From the NCBI GenBank assembly GCA_964348015.1, contig CAYGBC010000026.1, positions 1 through 43,716 of the forward strand: 43,716 bases of DNA. The letters are read 5' to 3'. How positions within the stretch are numbered: position 1 is the stretch's first letter; each line of letters opens with the position of its first letter. This DNA is from SOIA01 sp964348015. GTDB taxonomy: Bacteria; Acidobacteriota; Aminicenantia; Aminicenantales; Aminicenantaceae. The notes under the pieces are model-generated. The model made no database searches and was not told where the DNA came from. It worked only from the letters and a program-made list of their open reading frames with translations. Below, one piece after another: positions 1 to 8,248 of the stretch. A program made the position numbers and the translations under genes.

Positions 1-503
<503 letters not shown>

Positions 504-583
504 AAAGTTTATTAAGACAAAAATGCTGTTCTGTGAAAGATTGTTGGGGGCGTTTCCCAAGGGGATCTCTCTTTAGAGAGAAT

Positions 584-618
584 GTCAATGCGAGTGAAGC
601 GTGGCAATCTCATAATTT
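584..618 (+). repeat. REP-like repeat copy in the 23S-5S spacer
   Basis: This 35-base block begins GTCAATGCGAGTGAAGCG and continues with TGGCAATCTCATAATTT. It matches, with few differences, the copies at 897-931 and 971-998 (inverted). It lies inside the spacer between 23S and 5S, so it is transcribed as part of the rRNA precursor. A short palindrome CTCTCTTTAGAGAG sits just upstream (about 567-580). The rest of the spacer (504-679) has no tRNA gene. Confidence 0.75.
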
Positions 619-679
619 AAAAGAGATTATCTCAAAGGGGAAGCGTCTTTGGTTGATTATCTTATTTATTGATAATACT

Positions 680-795
<116 letters not shown>

Positions 796-824
796 TTTTT
801 TTATGCTCAAAAAAGCAAAAAAGC

Positions 825-877
825 AAAAAAGGGGACGGGCTACTTTTTTTTAAAAAAGTTGCCCGTCCCCTTTTTTT
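825..877. terminator. A-tract/GGGGACGGGC palindrome, probable bidirectional terminator
   Basis: The left arm is an A run followed by GGGGACGGGC (831-840). The right arm is GCCCGTCCCC (861-870) followed by seven Ts. The inner part (TACTTTTTTT / AAAAAAGTTG) also pairs. An A tract on one side and a T tract on the other give a rho-independent signature on both strands. The gap is convergent, with 5S ending at 795 and the minus-strand gene ending at 1054. Related palindromes occur at 4264-4315 and 5911-5962, also in convergent gaps. Confidence 0.75.
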
Positions 878-895
878 ATTTGTCGAAGAAGAAAG

Positions 896-999
896 TGTCA
901 TTGCGAGCGAAGCGTGGCATTCTCATAAAATTAAAATTGTCAATAATGAAATAAAGGCACCTGTTTATATGGGATTGCCACGCTTCGCTCGCAATGACA
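896..999. repeat. Inverted pair of REP-like repeats (REPIN-like)
   Basis: Two copies of the GTCATTGCGAGCGAAGCG...TGGCA repeat face each other: a plus-strand copy from 897 and a minus-strand copy at 971-998. They are about 40 bases apart with an AT-rich centre. The arms are almost identical and could form a long stem-loop. In other bacteria such paired REPs (REPINs) are mobilised by single-copy RAYT transposases. No such transposase gene is in this window. Confidence 0.75.
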
Positions 1000-1053
1000 T
1001 AATGAGAATGTTACCGAATTATTGAGCGAGTACAATAGGCTACTTTTTTTTAA

Positions 1054-2628
1054 TTATCCCAGGTGACACCATTCGATGTTCACGCGTTTCAGCGCATAGC
1101 CCACTTCGCGCATGTAGTCGCCATAGCCGGTCATCCAGTGGAAACCGGGCATTCTTTGGGCAAGGACCTTGTCATCACAGGTGAAGCGGATGTCGATCTG
1201 CGAGCGGCAGATGGGCATGAACGGCGCGTCGACGATCTCCCCGAGAAGGCCCACCCATCGCTTGGACGAAAAGTCGGGGACGATGTTGGTCACGACCTGC
1301 CCTTTGCTCATCTCCACTTTGGGTGCGGCGCCGTAGTCAGATTCAAAATGCGTGAGGATCCGCGCAGGCTCCCTTTTCTGCCCGTCCATCTTTCTCGGAG
1401 CTGTGCAGTGGGCCAGAGTGATGATTCCCTCATGCGGGTAGGTCGGGTCGTTTAAAAATACAGGTCTTCCGGAAATATTACCCAGCAGCACGCCCGAAGG
1501 GATGACCACGAAATCGGATTCACAGAAAGCCAGGTAGCCGGAATCGTTCAGAGTGCTCAGTGTCAGGCAGGCTGAGGTTTCGGCGTAGGGCATGATCGTC
1601 CCCATGCAGCCGTTGATCGTGATGGCGGAGCAGTCCGGCTTCTTCATCAGAGCCCGAAAGACATGGTCGAGAAGGAAGGCATTTTCCACAAACTCGAGTT
1701 TAGTCTCCAGCGCAGTGCCTGGCGACTTCAAATACGATGAAGCCTGCTGGTGTGCCTTTTTTACGGCTTTCTGGTCGGAGCGTGCTTGCTTGATCAGTTT
1801 TCCGAGCTCGTCATAAGAGATTGTCTGGATATCCCAGTTCCAGATGTCCTTCACCAGTTGAGGGACCACTCCTTTCGGCTGGGACCAGGCGCCGGGCCCT
1901 CCCACAGCCAGGATTTTCGTGCCCCTCATGTTGTTCAAGCCGCAGAGCGACCGCAGACGCCAGAGAATCTCTTCCTGGCTGTCGATCACGACATCGTCCT
2001 CGTCGACTCCCTCGACAGCTAAAGTGTCTGTGTGCTGCCTGAGATAGCGGGGGCTGATGATCTCATACCAGAGATAAACGGGTCCTGACTTATGGCGGCA
2101 GAAAAATATCATGTCTTTTCCTGCTTTTTCCAGCTCGTGGAACACATCCATCCAGCCTCCCGCCGCATAGATCAGTATCGTATGAGAGAATGCGAGGTCT
2201 TTCACTGCGGGCAGGTCTTTGGTCCCACGGACGCGGGAGACGGGCAGGAAATCGACGGGGAAATCGGCTTCTTTCTGAATCTTCTTCAGCTCACCCTTGA
2301 TCCGGACGACTTCCTCATCCGCATCCCTCTGGGTCTGGATCGCCCCCCAGGCGCGCCAGCTCGTTTGGTGCCTGCGTTCGGGAGTGCTGTACACAAGAAT
2401 GGGTTTGACCTTGAGAGGAACTCGTTTCTCTATGAGCTTCTCGGTCCCCTCTGCCGACAGGAGCGGCCAGGAGAGCCCGCTCAGAGCCATGCCGCCTATA
2501 GCCGTGGCTCCCATTCCCTTGAGAAATGTCCTCCGGGTCAGAGTATTCGCACCTGCTGATTTCGCGCCCACATGGGGGCAGCAGTGCGGTTGAAAATGAG
2601 AACTGTGTTTTATTCTGTTTTGGCTCAT
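1054..2628 (-). CDS. TAT-exported protein with L-fucose/L-arabinose isomerase-like fold
   Basis: The protein has 524 aa from ATG 2628, which is preceded by AAAGGAAAATTGCT; an upstream in-frame start lacks a comparable site. Residues 31-37 read TRRTFLK, followed by a glycine/alanine-rich hydrophobic stretch (38-58), which is a classical twin-arginine signal. The N-region is unusually long and holds HFQPHCCPH (11-19). The C-terminal half carries the sugar-isomerase-type signature LSTLNDSGYLAFCESD (357-372), then GRPVFLNDP, AHC (406-408), and a terminal FHW...YGDYMREVG segment (496-510). These match the FucI/AraA-like family, whose Glu, Asp and His metal ligands lie in such motifs. Family members are normally cytosolic, so export is odd. 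The substrate is unknown, and isomerase activity is not shown by sequence alone. It is a single gene, divergent from the TPR lipoprotein gene. Confidence 0.8.
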   Translation of the reverse strand: MSQNRIKHSSHFQPHCCPHVGAKSAGANTLTRRTFLKGMGATAIGGMALSGLSWPLLSAEGTEKLIEKRVPLKVKPILVYSTPERRHQTSWRAWGAIQTQRDADEEVVRIKGELKKIQKEADFPVDFLPVSRVRGTKDLPAVKDLAFSHTILIYAAGGWMDVFHELEKAGKDMIFFCRHKSGPVYLWYEIISPRYLRQHTDTLAVEGVDEDDVVIDSQEEILWRLRSLCGLNNMRGTKILAVGGPGAWSQPKGVVPQLVKDIWNWDIQTISYDELGKLIKQARSDQKAVKKAHQQASSYLKSPGTALETKLEFVENAFLLDHVFRALMKKPDCSAITINGCMGTIMPYAETSACLTLSTLNDSGYLAFCESDFVVIPSGVLLGNISGRPVFLNDPTYPHEGIITLAHCTAPRKMDGQKREPARILTHFESDYGAAPKVEMSKGQVVTNIVPDFSSKRWVGLLGEIVDAPFMPICRSQIDIRFTCDDKVLAQRMPGFHWMTGYGDYMREVGYALKRVNIEWCHLG

Positions 2629-2781
2629 AGCAATTTTCCTTTCATTCGTAGCTTTTTTACTATCTTTCACATGAAATGTAAACAAAGATCGTGATCCTGT
2701 CTTCGCATTTCGGTTCCGGATTGAGGCAGAGAAAGGAATTGAGTTCGTCGTTCAATTGTGCGAAGATTAATAACCAGAGGA

Positions 2782-3573
2782 ATGGAACTTTTCACGAAAA
2801 GAACAAGGAGTCCGTTGAAGATTTCACTGGTATTAATCCTGAGCGTGTGCGTGATTTCGTGTGCTTCTTCTCGGTCCAAGGTCGAAGAGAAACAGGCGGA
2901 AAATGTCAAAGACCAGTACGAGCGAGCCCTGGTGGCCATGAATTACAATTTGGTGGACCAGGCCATCACGCACTTGAACAATGCGATTTCGATGGCCCCC
3001 GACTATTATCCTTCCTATTATCTCCTGGGTGTGGCTTACGCGCAAAAAATGGATTATAGTGCCGCAGCTGAGGCTTTTGAAAAAAGCCTGGAGTTGAAAC
3101 CGGATAATTCCGAGGCGCGTGTCAGGCTGGGCGATGTGTACAAACGGCTGGGCCTTCTGGATAGTGCAGAGGAAGAATTCAAGAAAGCCTATGCGATTGA
3201 TGAAAGCTCCCTGGCCAGTTTTAACCTGGCCGTGCTGTATTATGAGAAGAAAATGCTGGATGAGGCTTTGGATTATGCCCGAAGATCGATCCGGCAGGAC
3301 AGCCGTTCGGTCCAGGCCTTTAATCTTCAAGGAGTCATTCTGAACGAGAAGGGTCAGCATCCAGAGGCCATCGCCAGTTTTCAGTATGCGCTGTCCATCG
3401 AGCCGAACAACGTGGCCACAGCTGTGAATCTGGCCGTTGCCTATATCAACAACAAAGACTACGACAAAGCGACCGAGATTCTCCAGAGGATCCTTCCCCA
3501 CGCTCAGGATCAAGAGCTCAAAGACAGGATTCAGCAGTATTTGGAGAAGATCAAGAGACTTAAAAGAAGATAG
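2782..3573 (+). CDS. TPR-repeat lipoprotein
   Basis: The protein has 263 aa from ATG 2782. A GTG at 2758 in the same frame would add eight residues; neither start has an ideally placed ribosome site (AGAGG abuts the ATG). A basic N-region (FTKRTRSPLK), a hydrophobic core and a VISC lipobox (Cys27) predict a lipoprotein. Residues about 40-255 form roughly six tetratricopeptide units, each with an A..A...Y..A or related pattern and a P-D/N end, and a basic tail (KIKRLKRR) follows. TPR lipoproteins such as PilF or NlpI scaffold envelope complexes. Nothing nearby (no pilus genes) shows which partner this one has. It is divergent from the TAT-exported gene and is followed by a 176-base gap with a small CACAAAA/TTTTGTG hairpin at 3640-3660. 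Confidence 0.85.
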   Translation: MELFTKRTRSPLKISLVLILSVCVISCASSRSKVEEKQAENVKDQYERALVAMNYNLVDQAITHLNNAISMAPDYYPSYYLLGVAYAQKMDYSAAAEAFEKSLELKPDNSEARVRLGDVYKRLGLLDSAEEEFKKAYAIDESSLASFNLAVLYYEKKMLDEALDYARRSIRQDSRSVQAFNLQGVILNEKGQHPEAIASFQYALSIEPNNVATAVNLAVAYINNKDYDKATEILQRILPHAQDQELKDRIQQYLEKIKRLKRR

Positions 3574-3749
3574 AGGGGATTCTCTCTCGGCATTCAGCAT
3601 CTGATGGATTGCCGTATATGGGGAAAATCCAGGCTAAAACACAAAAAATGATGTTTTGTGATTTGTCGATCGTGGCTCCAAAACGAGACATTCCCTTTCT
3701 TTTTTGAATGAGGTGTGTTAATTTTTCGGTGCGTTTTTGAGGTTGAGAA

Positions 3750-4265
3750 ATGGCCTTGGATGTGAAGATCAGGGAATACAAGCCAAAAGACCTGGATCAG
3801 GTGTTGGTCCTGGTCAAGGAACTGGAATCCGAGCTGGCCGAGAAGTTCAAGGATGTGAAGATCAAATCGGGTATCGAAGACTACCGGAACCGTTACTTGA
3901 AGCCTGGGAACAAGTACAAAATTTATGTGGCCGTCGTGGACGACAAGGTCGTGGGGTACCTGATGGGGTATCCGTCTCTTGGGGCTCCGGAAGTCGATAA
4001 CATGTACGACATACTGCCTGTCTCAACCAAATGGACGCCTCCGGAGTTTTTTCTGCAGATCACTTTTGTCTCCAAGCCCTTTCGGAACCAGGGGATTTCC
4101 AAAAGTCTTCATAAGAAGATTATTGAATACGCCCGCAAGCAGGGGCACAAAGAAGTCTATGCCTGTATTGCCAAATGGAACGTCCCGGAAATCAAAGTCA
4201 TCCGGTCACTGAAATTCAAACTGAAAGACCTGGGCTACCGGTACAGGCTCACACTGAAATTTTAA
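3750..4265 (+). CDS. GNAT-family N-acetyltransferase
   Basis: The protein has 171 aa. The GNAT core is visible: the N-terminal strand-helix (VKIREYKPKDLDQVLVLVKE, 5-24), a central strand KIYVAVVDDKVVGYLMGY (57-74), and motif A at about 104-123. There FVSKPFRNQGISKSLHKK supplies the acetyl-CoA pyrophosphate loop (R112-x-x-G-I-S). The motif B region follows (HKEVYACIAKWNVPEIK). Such enzymes move an acetyl group from acetyl-CoA to an amine; the substrate cannot be read from the sequence. GAGGTTGAG lies just before the start. The gene stands alone and ends 6 bases before a terminator-like palindrome shared with the convergent methyltransferase gene. Confidence 0.9.
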   Translation: MALDVKIREYKPKDLDQVLVLVKELESELAEKFKDVKIKSGIEDYRNRYLKPGNKYKIYVAVVDDKVVGYLMGYPSLGAPEVDNMYDILPVSTKWTPPEFFLQITFVSKPFRNQGISKSLHKKIIEYARKQGHKEVYACIAKWNVPEIKVIRSLKFKLKDLGYRYRLTLKF

Positions 4266-4315
4266 AAAAAGGGGACAGCCGATTTCAATGGAAAGAGCAG
4301 CCTGTCCCTTTTTTT
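4264..4315. terminator. A-tract/GGGGACAG palindrome, probable bidirectional terminator
   Basis: An A run (4264-4270), GGGGACAG (4271-4278), a loop, CTGTCCC (4302-4308) and a T run (to 4315) form a stem with A and T tracts. It fills the 58-base gap between two convergent stops (4265 and 4324), so it can end transcription from both sides. Its stem core matches those at 831-870 and 5920-5958. Confidence 0.75.
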
Positions 4316-4323
4316 GGCGTGTG

Positions 4324-5001
4324 CTATTTCTCAACTCGAATTTCACAGAATATACTGGAATGATCCACTTCGGTTATTTCGGATCTCACCGGAAGGCCTG
4401 ATGTCAGTGCAGCAAAATCCTCAGGGCCGATCGAAGAAGCCTTAAAGCCATCTCTACATATGATGGTTCCATTGCCAGTAGCAGCCTCATCAATCTCTCC
4501 AACGAGTCCTTGCTTGGCCTGAAGACGAAACCATTCCAGGCGTTCCTCCCAGAAATGGTCTGAGTAACTTGAGAAAAGCGCTGTTCCTCCAGGCTTGATG
4601 ACGCGCACGGATTCTTCAAGCAGCATTCTCTGGTTGACAGCAAATGCAGAGATGCCATTCTGGACACACACCACGGCGTCGAAGCAATTATTTTGGAATC
4701 CAAGTTCAGAGGCATCCATTTCAATAAGAAACCAGGAAGAGATATTTTCGATGTATTCGCGTGCCATGCGCAAGCTTGTGTACGATGTGTCAATGCCCAC
4801 GATTTTTTCTGACTTTTCCAGAAGCCTCGTGAGTACTCTGCCATATCCGCATCCAAGTTCGAGCACTCTATCAGTGGCTTTTAACCTATCCAGCACATAT
4901 TCTATTTCTGCCTCAAGATATTGTTTAACCCTTGGAGGAGCGATCTCGTAACACAGCTTCAGGCGCTCAGCTGATAATTTTTCAGTGTAGTAGCCGCTCA
5001 T
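4324..5001 (-). CDS. Class I SAM-dependent methyltransferase
   Basis: The protein has 225 aa. Motif I is VLELGCGYGR (46-55), which binds S-adenosylmethionine. It is followed by the acidic ribose-binding GIDTS (69-73), motif II around MDASELGF (95-102), FDAVVCVQNGI (108-118), and motif III IKPGGT (135-140). This is the Methyltransf_11/25-type Rossmann core; the C-terminal third is shorter and more variable, and would set the substrate. There is no clear ribosome site before the ATG. The gene is convergent with the GNAT gene and divergent from a DUF998-like gene. Both genes look more AT-rich than the flanking enzymes, and together they are bracketed by two GGGGACAG palindromes. Confidence 0.9.
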   Translation of the reverse strand: MSGYYTEKLSAERLKLCYEIAPPRVKQYLEAEIEYVLDRLKATDRVLELGCGYGRVLTRLLEKSEKIVGIDTSYTSLRMAREYIENISSWFLIEMDASELGFQNNCFDAVVCVQNGISAFAVNQRMLLEESVRVIKPGGTALFSSYSDHFWEERLEWFRLQAKQGLVGEIDEAATGNGTIICRDGFKASSIGPEDFAALTSGLPVRSEITEVDHSSIFCEIRVEK

Positions 5002-5027
5002 TTGGTGAAATTCGTTCTAGGAGTAGC

Positions 5028-5055
5028 TTGATTTCGTGTATTACTCATGTATAAG
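5028..5055 (+). promoter_or_regulatory. Candidate sigma70-type promoter for the DUF998-like gene
   Basis: TTGATT (5028-5033) and TATAAG (5050-5055) are separated by 16 bases in the divergent gap. Transcription would start near 5062, giving a leader of about 165 bases that contains the small ORF at 5150. The call rests only on resemblance to the consensus. Confidence 0.35.
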
Positions 5056-5149
5056 AATAAATCACTTCCCGATGCATCAACAGTATAATACGTGAAGTTC
5101 TCATGTTCACACAGACTAAGGTTATCAAAAGGAAGCTAAGTTTGCTACA

Positions 5150-5239
5150 ATGCCAGAAAAAAAGCGGACAGAGGAGGAAGAATCAGATATGAAATTGATA
5201 TTTATTAAAATAGACAAAGAGGGGCCATCATGGATTTGA
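5150..5239 (+). CDS. Possible 29-aa leader ORF overlapping the DUF998-like gene
   Basis: This short ORF reads MPEKKRTEEESD, then MKLIFIKIDKEGPSWI. Its second, in-frame Met (5189) has GAGGAGG about 11 bases upstream, better than the first Met. Its stop (5237-5239) overlaps the start of the membrane-protein gene at 5230, so ribosomes finishing it could restart there. There is no homology I recognise. It may be a translated leader or chance. Confidence 0.22.
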   Translation: MPEKKRTEEEESDMKLIFIKIDKEGPSWI

Positions 5240-5877
5240 GGAAAAGTGTGGCCGCCAGCATCAAGTGGATTACTATTTCGGCAGGATTTGCGGCTTCTGT
5301 GTTTTACTGTGCATATACGATCCTGGCAATACAGCGCTTTCCGGGAAACTTTTCCGCCAATCTTCATTATTTGAGTGTTCTTGGAAACATGAATAGAAAT
5401 CCCAGCGGAGCTGTATTTTACAATCTTGGAGTTATGCTTACAGGATTATCTCTTTTGATATTTTATGTCGTTTTTGTGCTCTGGAACGTATCACGAGAAA
5501 GAAGTAAAATCCTGTGGGCCGTTTTGATATTTGGATCCCTGAACGGGTTTTCCATATTCATGTCAGCCGTTTATCCGGAAGTCCCGGATTATCAAAAACA
5601 TTTCCTATGGAGTTTACTGATTTTTATAACGTTAATACCTGTTCTCATCCTCTTCAGCCTTTATCTGAGAAGACATTCCGGATTGAATAAGATAATCAGT
5701 TACTCAGGTTTCGTGCTGGCGGTTTACAATCTTATTTTCGTTATATATGTATTAACAGAAGGAACAACGAGCGGCGCGCTATTGGAATGGATATCTGTTT
5801 TCAGTTATATAGGTTGGATTATGCTGTACGTGATCAACTTAATGCTTTTCAATAAAACACAGAAGAAATTTTCCTAG
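5230..5877 (+). CDS. DUF998-like six-TM membrane protein
   Basis: The protein has 215 aa with six likely membrane helices at about 13-33, 61-85, 93-114, 124-145, 154-175 and 184-206. The segment LSVLGNMNRNPSGAVFYNLG (48-67), after the first helix, and the later MSAVYPE...KHFLWSLLIF (111-132) resemble the conserved loops of the DUF998 family, which has no established biochemical role. GAGGGG lies 5 bases before the ATG. The gene and its divergent methyltransferase neighbour form a two-gene block between palindromes. The function is unknown. Confidence 0.75.
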   Translation: MDLRKSVAASIKWITISAGFAASVFYCAYTILAIQRFPGNFSANLHYLSVLGNMNRNPSGAVFYNLGVMLTGLSLLIFYVVFVLWNVSRERSKILWAVLIFGSLNGFSIFMSAVYPEVPDYQKHFLWSLLIFITLIPVLILFSLYLRRHSGLNKIISYSGFVLAVYNLIFVIYVLTEGTTSGALLEWISVFSYIGWIMLYVINLMLFNKTQKKFS

Positions 5878-5910
5878 ATTATACAAATAGGCTTACGAAA
5901 AAAAAGGGAT

Positions 5911-5962
5911 AAAAAAAAAGGGACAGACTACTTTTTTTTAGAAAAGTTGCCTGTCCCCTTTT
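5911..5962. terminator. A-tract/GGGACAG palindrome, probable bidirectional terminator
   Basis: An A run (5911-5919), GGGACAG (5920-5926), an inner TACTTTTTTT/AAAAGTTG pairing, CTGTCCCC (5951-5958) and Ts lie between the convergent stops at 5877 and 5971. The internal sequence closely matches the 825-877 palindrome, so these are copies of one element. Confidence 0.75.
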
Positions 5963-5970
5963 AATTCTCT

Positions 5971-7518
5971 TTATTTGTCTTTTATTCCGGTGGCTTTATA
6001 CTGCGAGGGATTATCTATCGGAACGATGATTTGGTCGGCTCGGGCGACGACTTTTCCCTCCGGGTTGGTCAGCACGGCTCTGCGGGCGATGAAACGCCGC
6101 TCTTTTTTGATCATCATGATATAGCCTTTCAAAATCCATTTTCCTTTTTCATCTGGAATCTCTGCTTTGGCCTGCCCGAAGTCCATCGGATCGGTGTCAT
6201 AGGATTCCCAGCTTTTTCTTGCGGAGAGCACTCTGCATCCGAGGATATTGCTGAAATCAGTACTGTACATCGGTTCCTCTTCGGTTTCCTCCTCGAGTTC
6301 CGGCTCCAGGCGTGACTCAAACTGCAAGAACATAAGAACGACTCCATTTGCACGGCGCATGGCGAGCAGGGTCTCGTTTTCATCTTTAGCTGTAAATGGG
6401 GCAAAATAGTCTTTACGAGCCTCTAAATCTCTAAAAAGGACCTTCCCGGAAAAATGGTCGTACGCTTTCTCGAATCCCTCTTTGGGAAAATTGATCAAGA
6501 AGCCATGAAGCTTGTGGGAAACCGAAGAACCGAACATGGCCATAAGGATATCGGCTCTTCCGAAGGACTGACGCCTTAAATCCAGCAGCTTGCCGTTAAA
6601 GAAATTGATGATTTCTTTTTTGGATCTTTCCTCATCTCCTGGTTTGATGCGTGGGAGGGTGTAGTAGTTTATCTTGTTTTCAGGAATCCGCTTGAGCTCG
6701 GCCGGGTCTGTGAGATGGGCCGTGAAGAGATAATAGTTCAGGTTAACCGGGATCGAGCGGATCTTGATCTGCTCGAGCCAGTAACTGGCTTCTTCCCTCA
6801 CCTCTCTATCCGGGTCGTTCTTGGAGACATCCTCCAGAAGAGTGAGGACGCTGCGATCGTACTTTTTTCCCAAAAGGAGTACGATATTTTTCCTCACCTG
6901 CAGGTCTTTTTCTTTCACCAGGATACCTTTGAGGAGGGGGATGGAGGCTTCCGGCTCCAGCATGATCAATGAGTTCAAGGCGATCAGTTTGAGTTCGGTT
7001 TCTGTCTTTTTTCCTTTTTCATAGATGTGCTGAATTATGCTTGTGTATTCTATCTTGCCTATTAAGGCCAGCTCTCCTGCGATTTCCACTCTCAGCACCT
7101 TGGCATCGTCAATCCATACGCTGTCTGGATACTGTCCGATGAGATGCTCCAGTTTTTGAAACGCGTCCTCTTTGAGCGCAATCACCTTGTCCTTGTACAC
7201 CTCGTCTCTGGACATTCTGTTCAGCGATTGGGCCAGCCAGTATAAGGCTTCGGCTCTCAACTGACTGGAAGGATATTTCTCAAGGAAGAACTCCAGTTGT
7301 TCTTTGGCTTTTCTCCAGTATCTTTTAAACACATAGTCTTTGGCTTTCAGGAATATGTCGAGCTCCTCGTCCGCAAACTTGGTGCCCTCATAATCGGAGT
7401 CGTTACCGGCCCATCCCGCCTTCCAGTCGGATGTGTGCGGCAGGCTTGCGGCCGGGTTCAACGAGGTCAGCAGGAGACTCGTCAGGCTAATAAACAAGAA
7501 TTTTTTTAATATATTCAT
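5971..7518 (-). CDS. Exported TPR/HEAT-repeat protein of an ECF sigma operon
   Basis: The protein has 515 aa. A lysine-led signal peptide (MNILKK plus a leucine-rich core, to about residue 25) predicts export. A TPR/YfiO-like helical region (about 50-160) contains YWLAQSLNRM. It is followed by HEAT-like repeats (about 165-265), such as VRKNIVLLLGKKYDRSVLTLLEDV with D-x-x-V-R-x-x-A. The C-terminal half is not recognised, has an acidic EEETEEE run near residue 410, and ends in strand-rich sequence. GGAGGATACG precedes the ATG. The gene lies 13 bases after the anti-sigma gene, so all three are probably one transcript. The role is unknown. It could sense envelope damage or be an output of the sigma factor. 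Confidence 0.82.
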   Translation of the reverse strand: MNILKKFLFISLTSLLLTSLNPAASLPHTSDWKAGWAGNDSDYEGTKFADEELDIFLKAKDYVFKRYWRKAKEQLEFFLEKYPSSQLRAEALYWLAQSLNRMSRDEVYKDKVIALKEDAFQKLEHLIGQYPDSVWIDDAKVLRVEIAGELALIGKIEYTSIIQHIYEKGKKTETELKLIALNSLIMLEPEASIPLLKGILVKEKDLQVRKNIVLLLGKKYDRSVLTLLEDVSKNDPDREVREEASYWLEQIKIRSIPVNLNYYLFTAHLTDPAELKRIPENKINYYTLPRIKPGDEERSKKEIINFFNGKLLDLRRQSFGRADILMAMFGSSVSHKLHGFLINFPKEGFEKAYDHFSGKVLFRDLEARKDYFAPFTAKDENETLLAMRRANGVVLMFLQFESRLEPELEEETEEEPMYSTDFSNILGCRVLSARKSWESYDTDPMDFGQAKAEIPDEKGKWILKGYIMMIKKERRFIARRAVLTNPEGKVVARADQIIVPIDNPSQYKATGIKDK

Positions 7519-7531
7519 CGTATCCTCCGTT

Positions 7532-8248
7532 TCAGATGGTTGTTTTCGAAGTCAAAAGAGTTTTGACTTTAAATTTAAGCTCATTCTCCCGGATCATGCG
7601 GGCAAGCTGGGCCGCAGAATTCTGGTCCTGAGGCCTCAGGTTGGAAATGCTCACCAGGATGAATTCCAGGTCCTCTATCAGAGGGAGAAGATAAGGGTCA
7701 TCTCCCTGCGAAATAAGATGTTTCAACAGTTGGGTTTGAACCAGCATATCTTCCATGACTTTTTTCTCCAATTCAGACGTCTGCTCCTGTTTAGGGGTGT
7801 CCGCTCGGTTCATGAAAGAGATCAGGAGGAGCTCGAGGTTTTCAGCGTAACGCTGAATGGACAAGTCGTTTGCTCGTAAAGCGAGGAATTCGGGTTGTCT
7901 GGTTGTTTGAGGGGGGAAGATGAGTTTTTTTCCGATGAGAAATCCCAGGATGAACACGACCACAAGGGCAGAGGCTGCAAAAGCCCATTTCTGATAAGGA
8001 AAAAGATTCTGCCAGGTTCTTCTTTTCTGAAAGGATTCTGCTCGAATCACCCGCCAGGACTTTTCCTTATTCGGAAGGGGAATGTCTTCCTCGTCTTCGG
8101 AACAAAGACTGATTTGTGCTGATTTTTTGTGAAGCCCGGCGCATTTCGGGCATTTTTGGAGATGATCTTCGAGTCGGGCCTTCTCCGAGTCAGTCAACTT
8201 TCCGAAAACACTTATGGTGATGAGGTTTTTTATTTCTTCACAGTTCAT
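7532..8248 (-). CDS. Zinc-finger anti-sigma factor, single TM
   Basis: The protein has 238 aa from ATG 8248. This start overlaps the sigma-factor stop as ATGA, with GGGGGAT a few bases upstream; a TTG at 8260 is a weaker alternative. The N-terminal domain has the zf-HC2 layout C3...H29-x3-C33-x2-C36 that clamps ECF sigma factors. One membrane helix lies at about 88-106, followed by a roughly 130-residue outer (periplasmic) domain of helical character. This topology matches RseA/RsiW-like regulators, which release sigma when cut or when the zinc site is oxidised. The coupled order sigma then anti-sigma supports partner assignment. Confidence 0.9.
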   Translation of the reverse strand: MNCEEIKNLITISVFGKLTDSEKARLEDHLQKCPKCAGLHKKSAQISLCSEDEEDIPLPNKEKSWRVIRAESFQKRRTWQNLFPYQKWAFAASALVVVFILGFLIGKKLIFPPQTTRQPEFLALRANDLSIQRYAENLELLLISFMNRADTPKQEQTSELEKKVMEDMLVQTQLLKHLISQGDDPYLLPLIEDLEFILVSISNLRPQDQNSAAQLARMIRENELKFKVKTLLTSKTTI

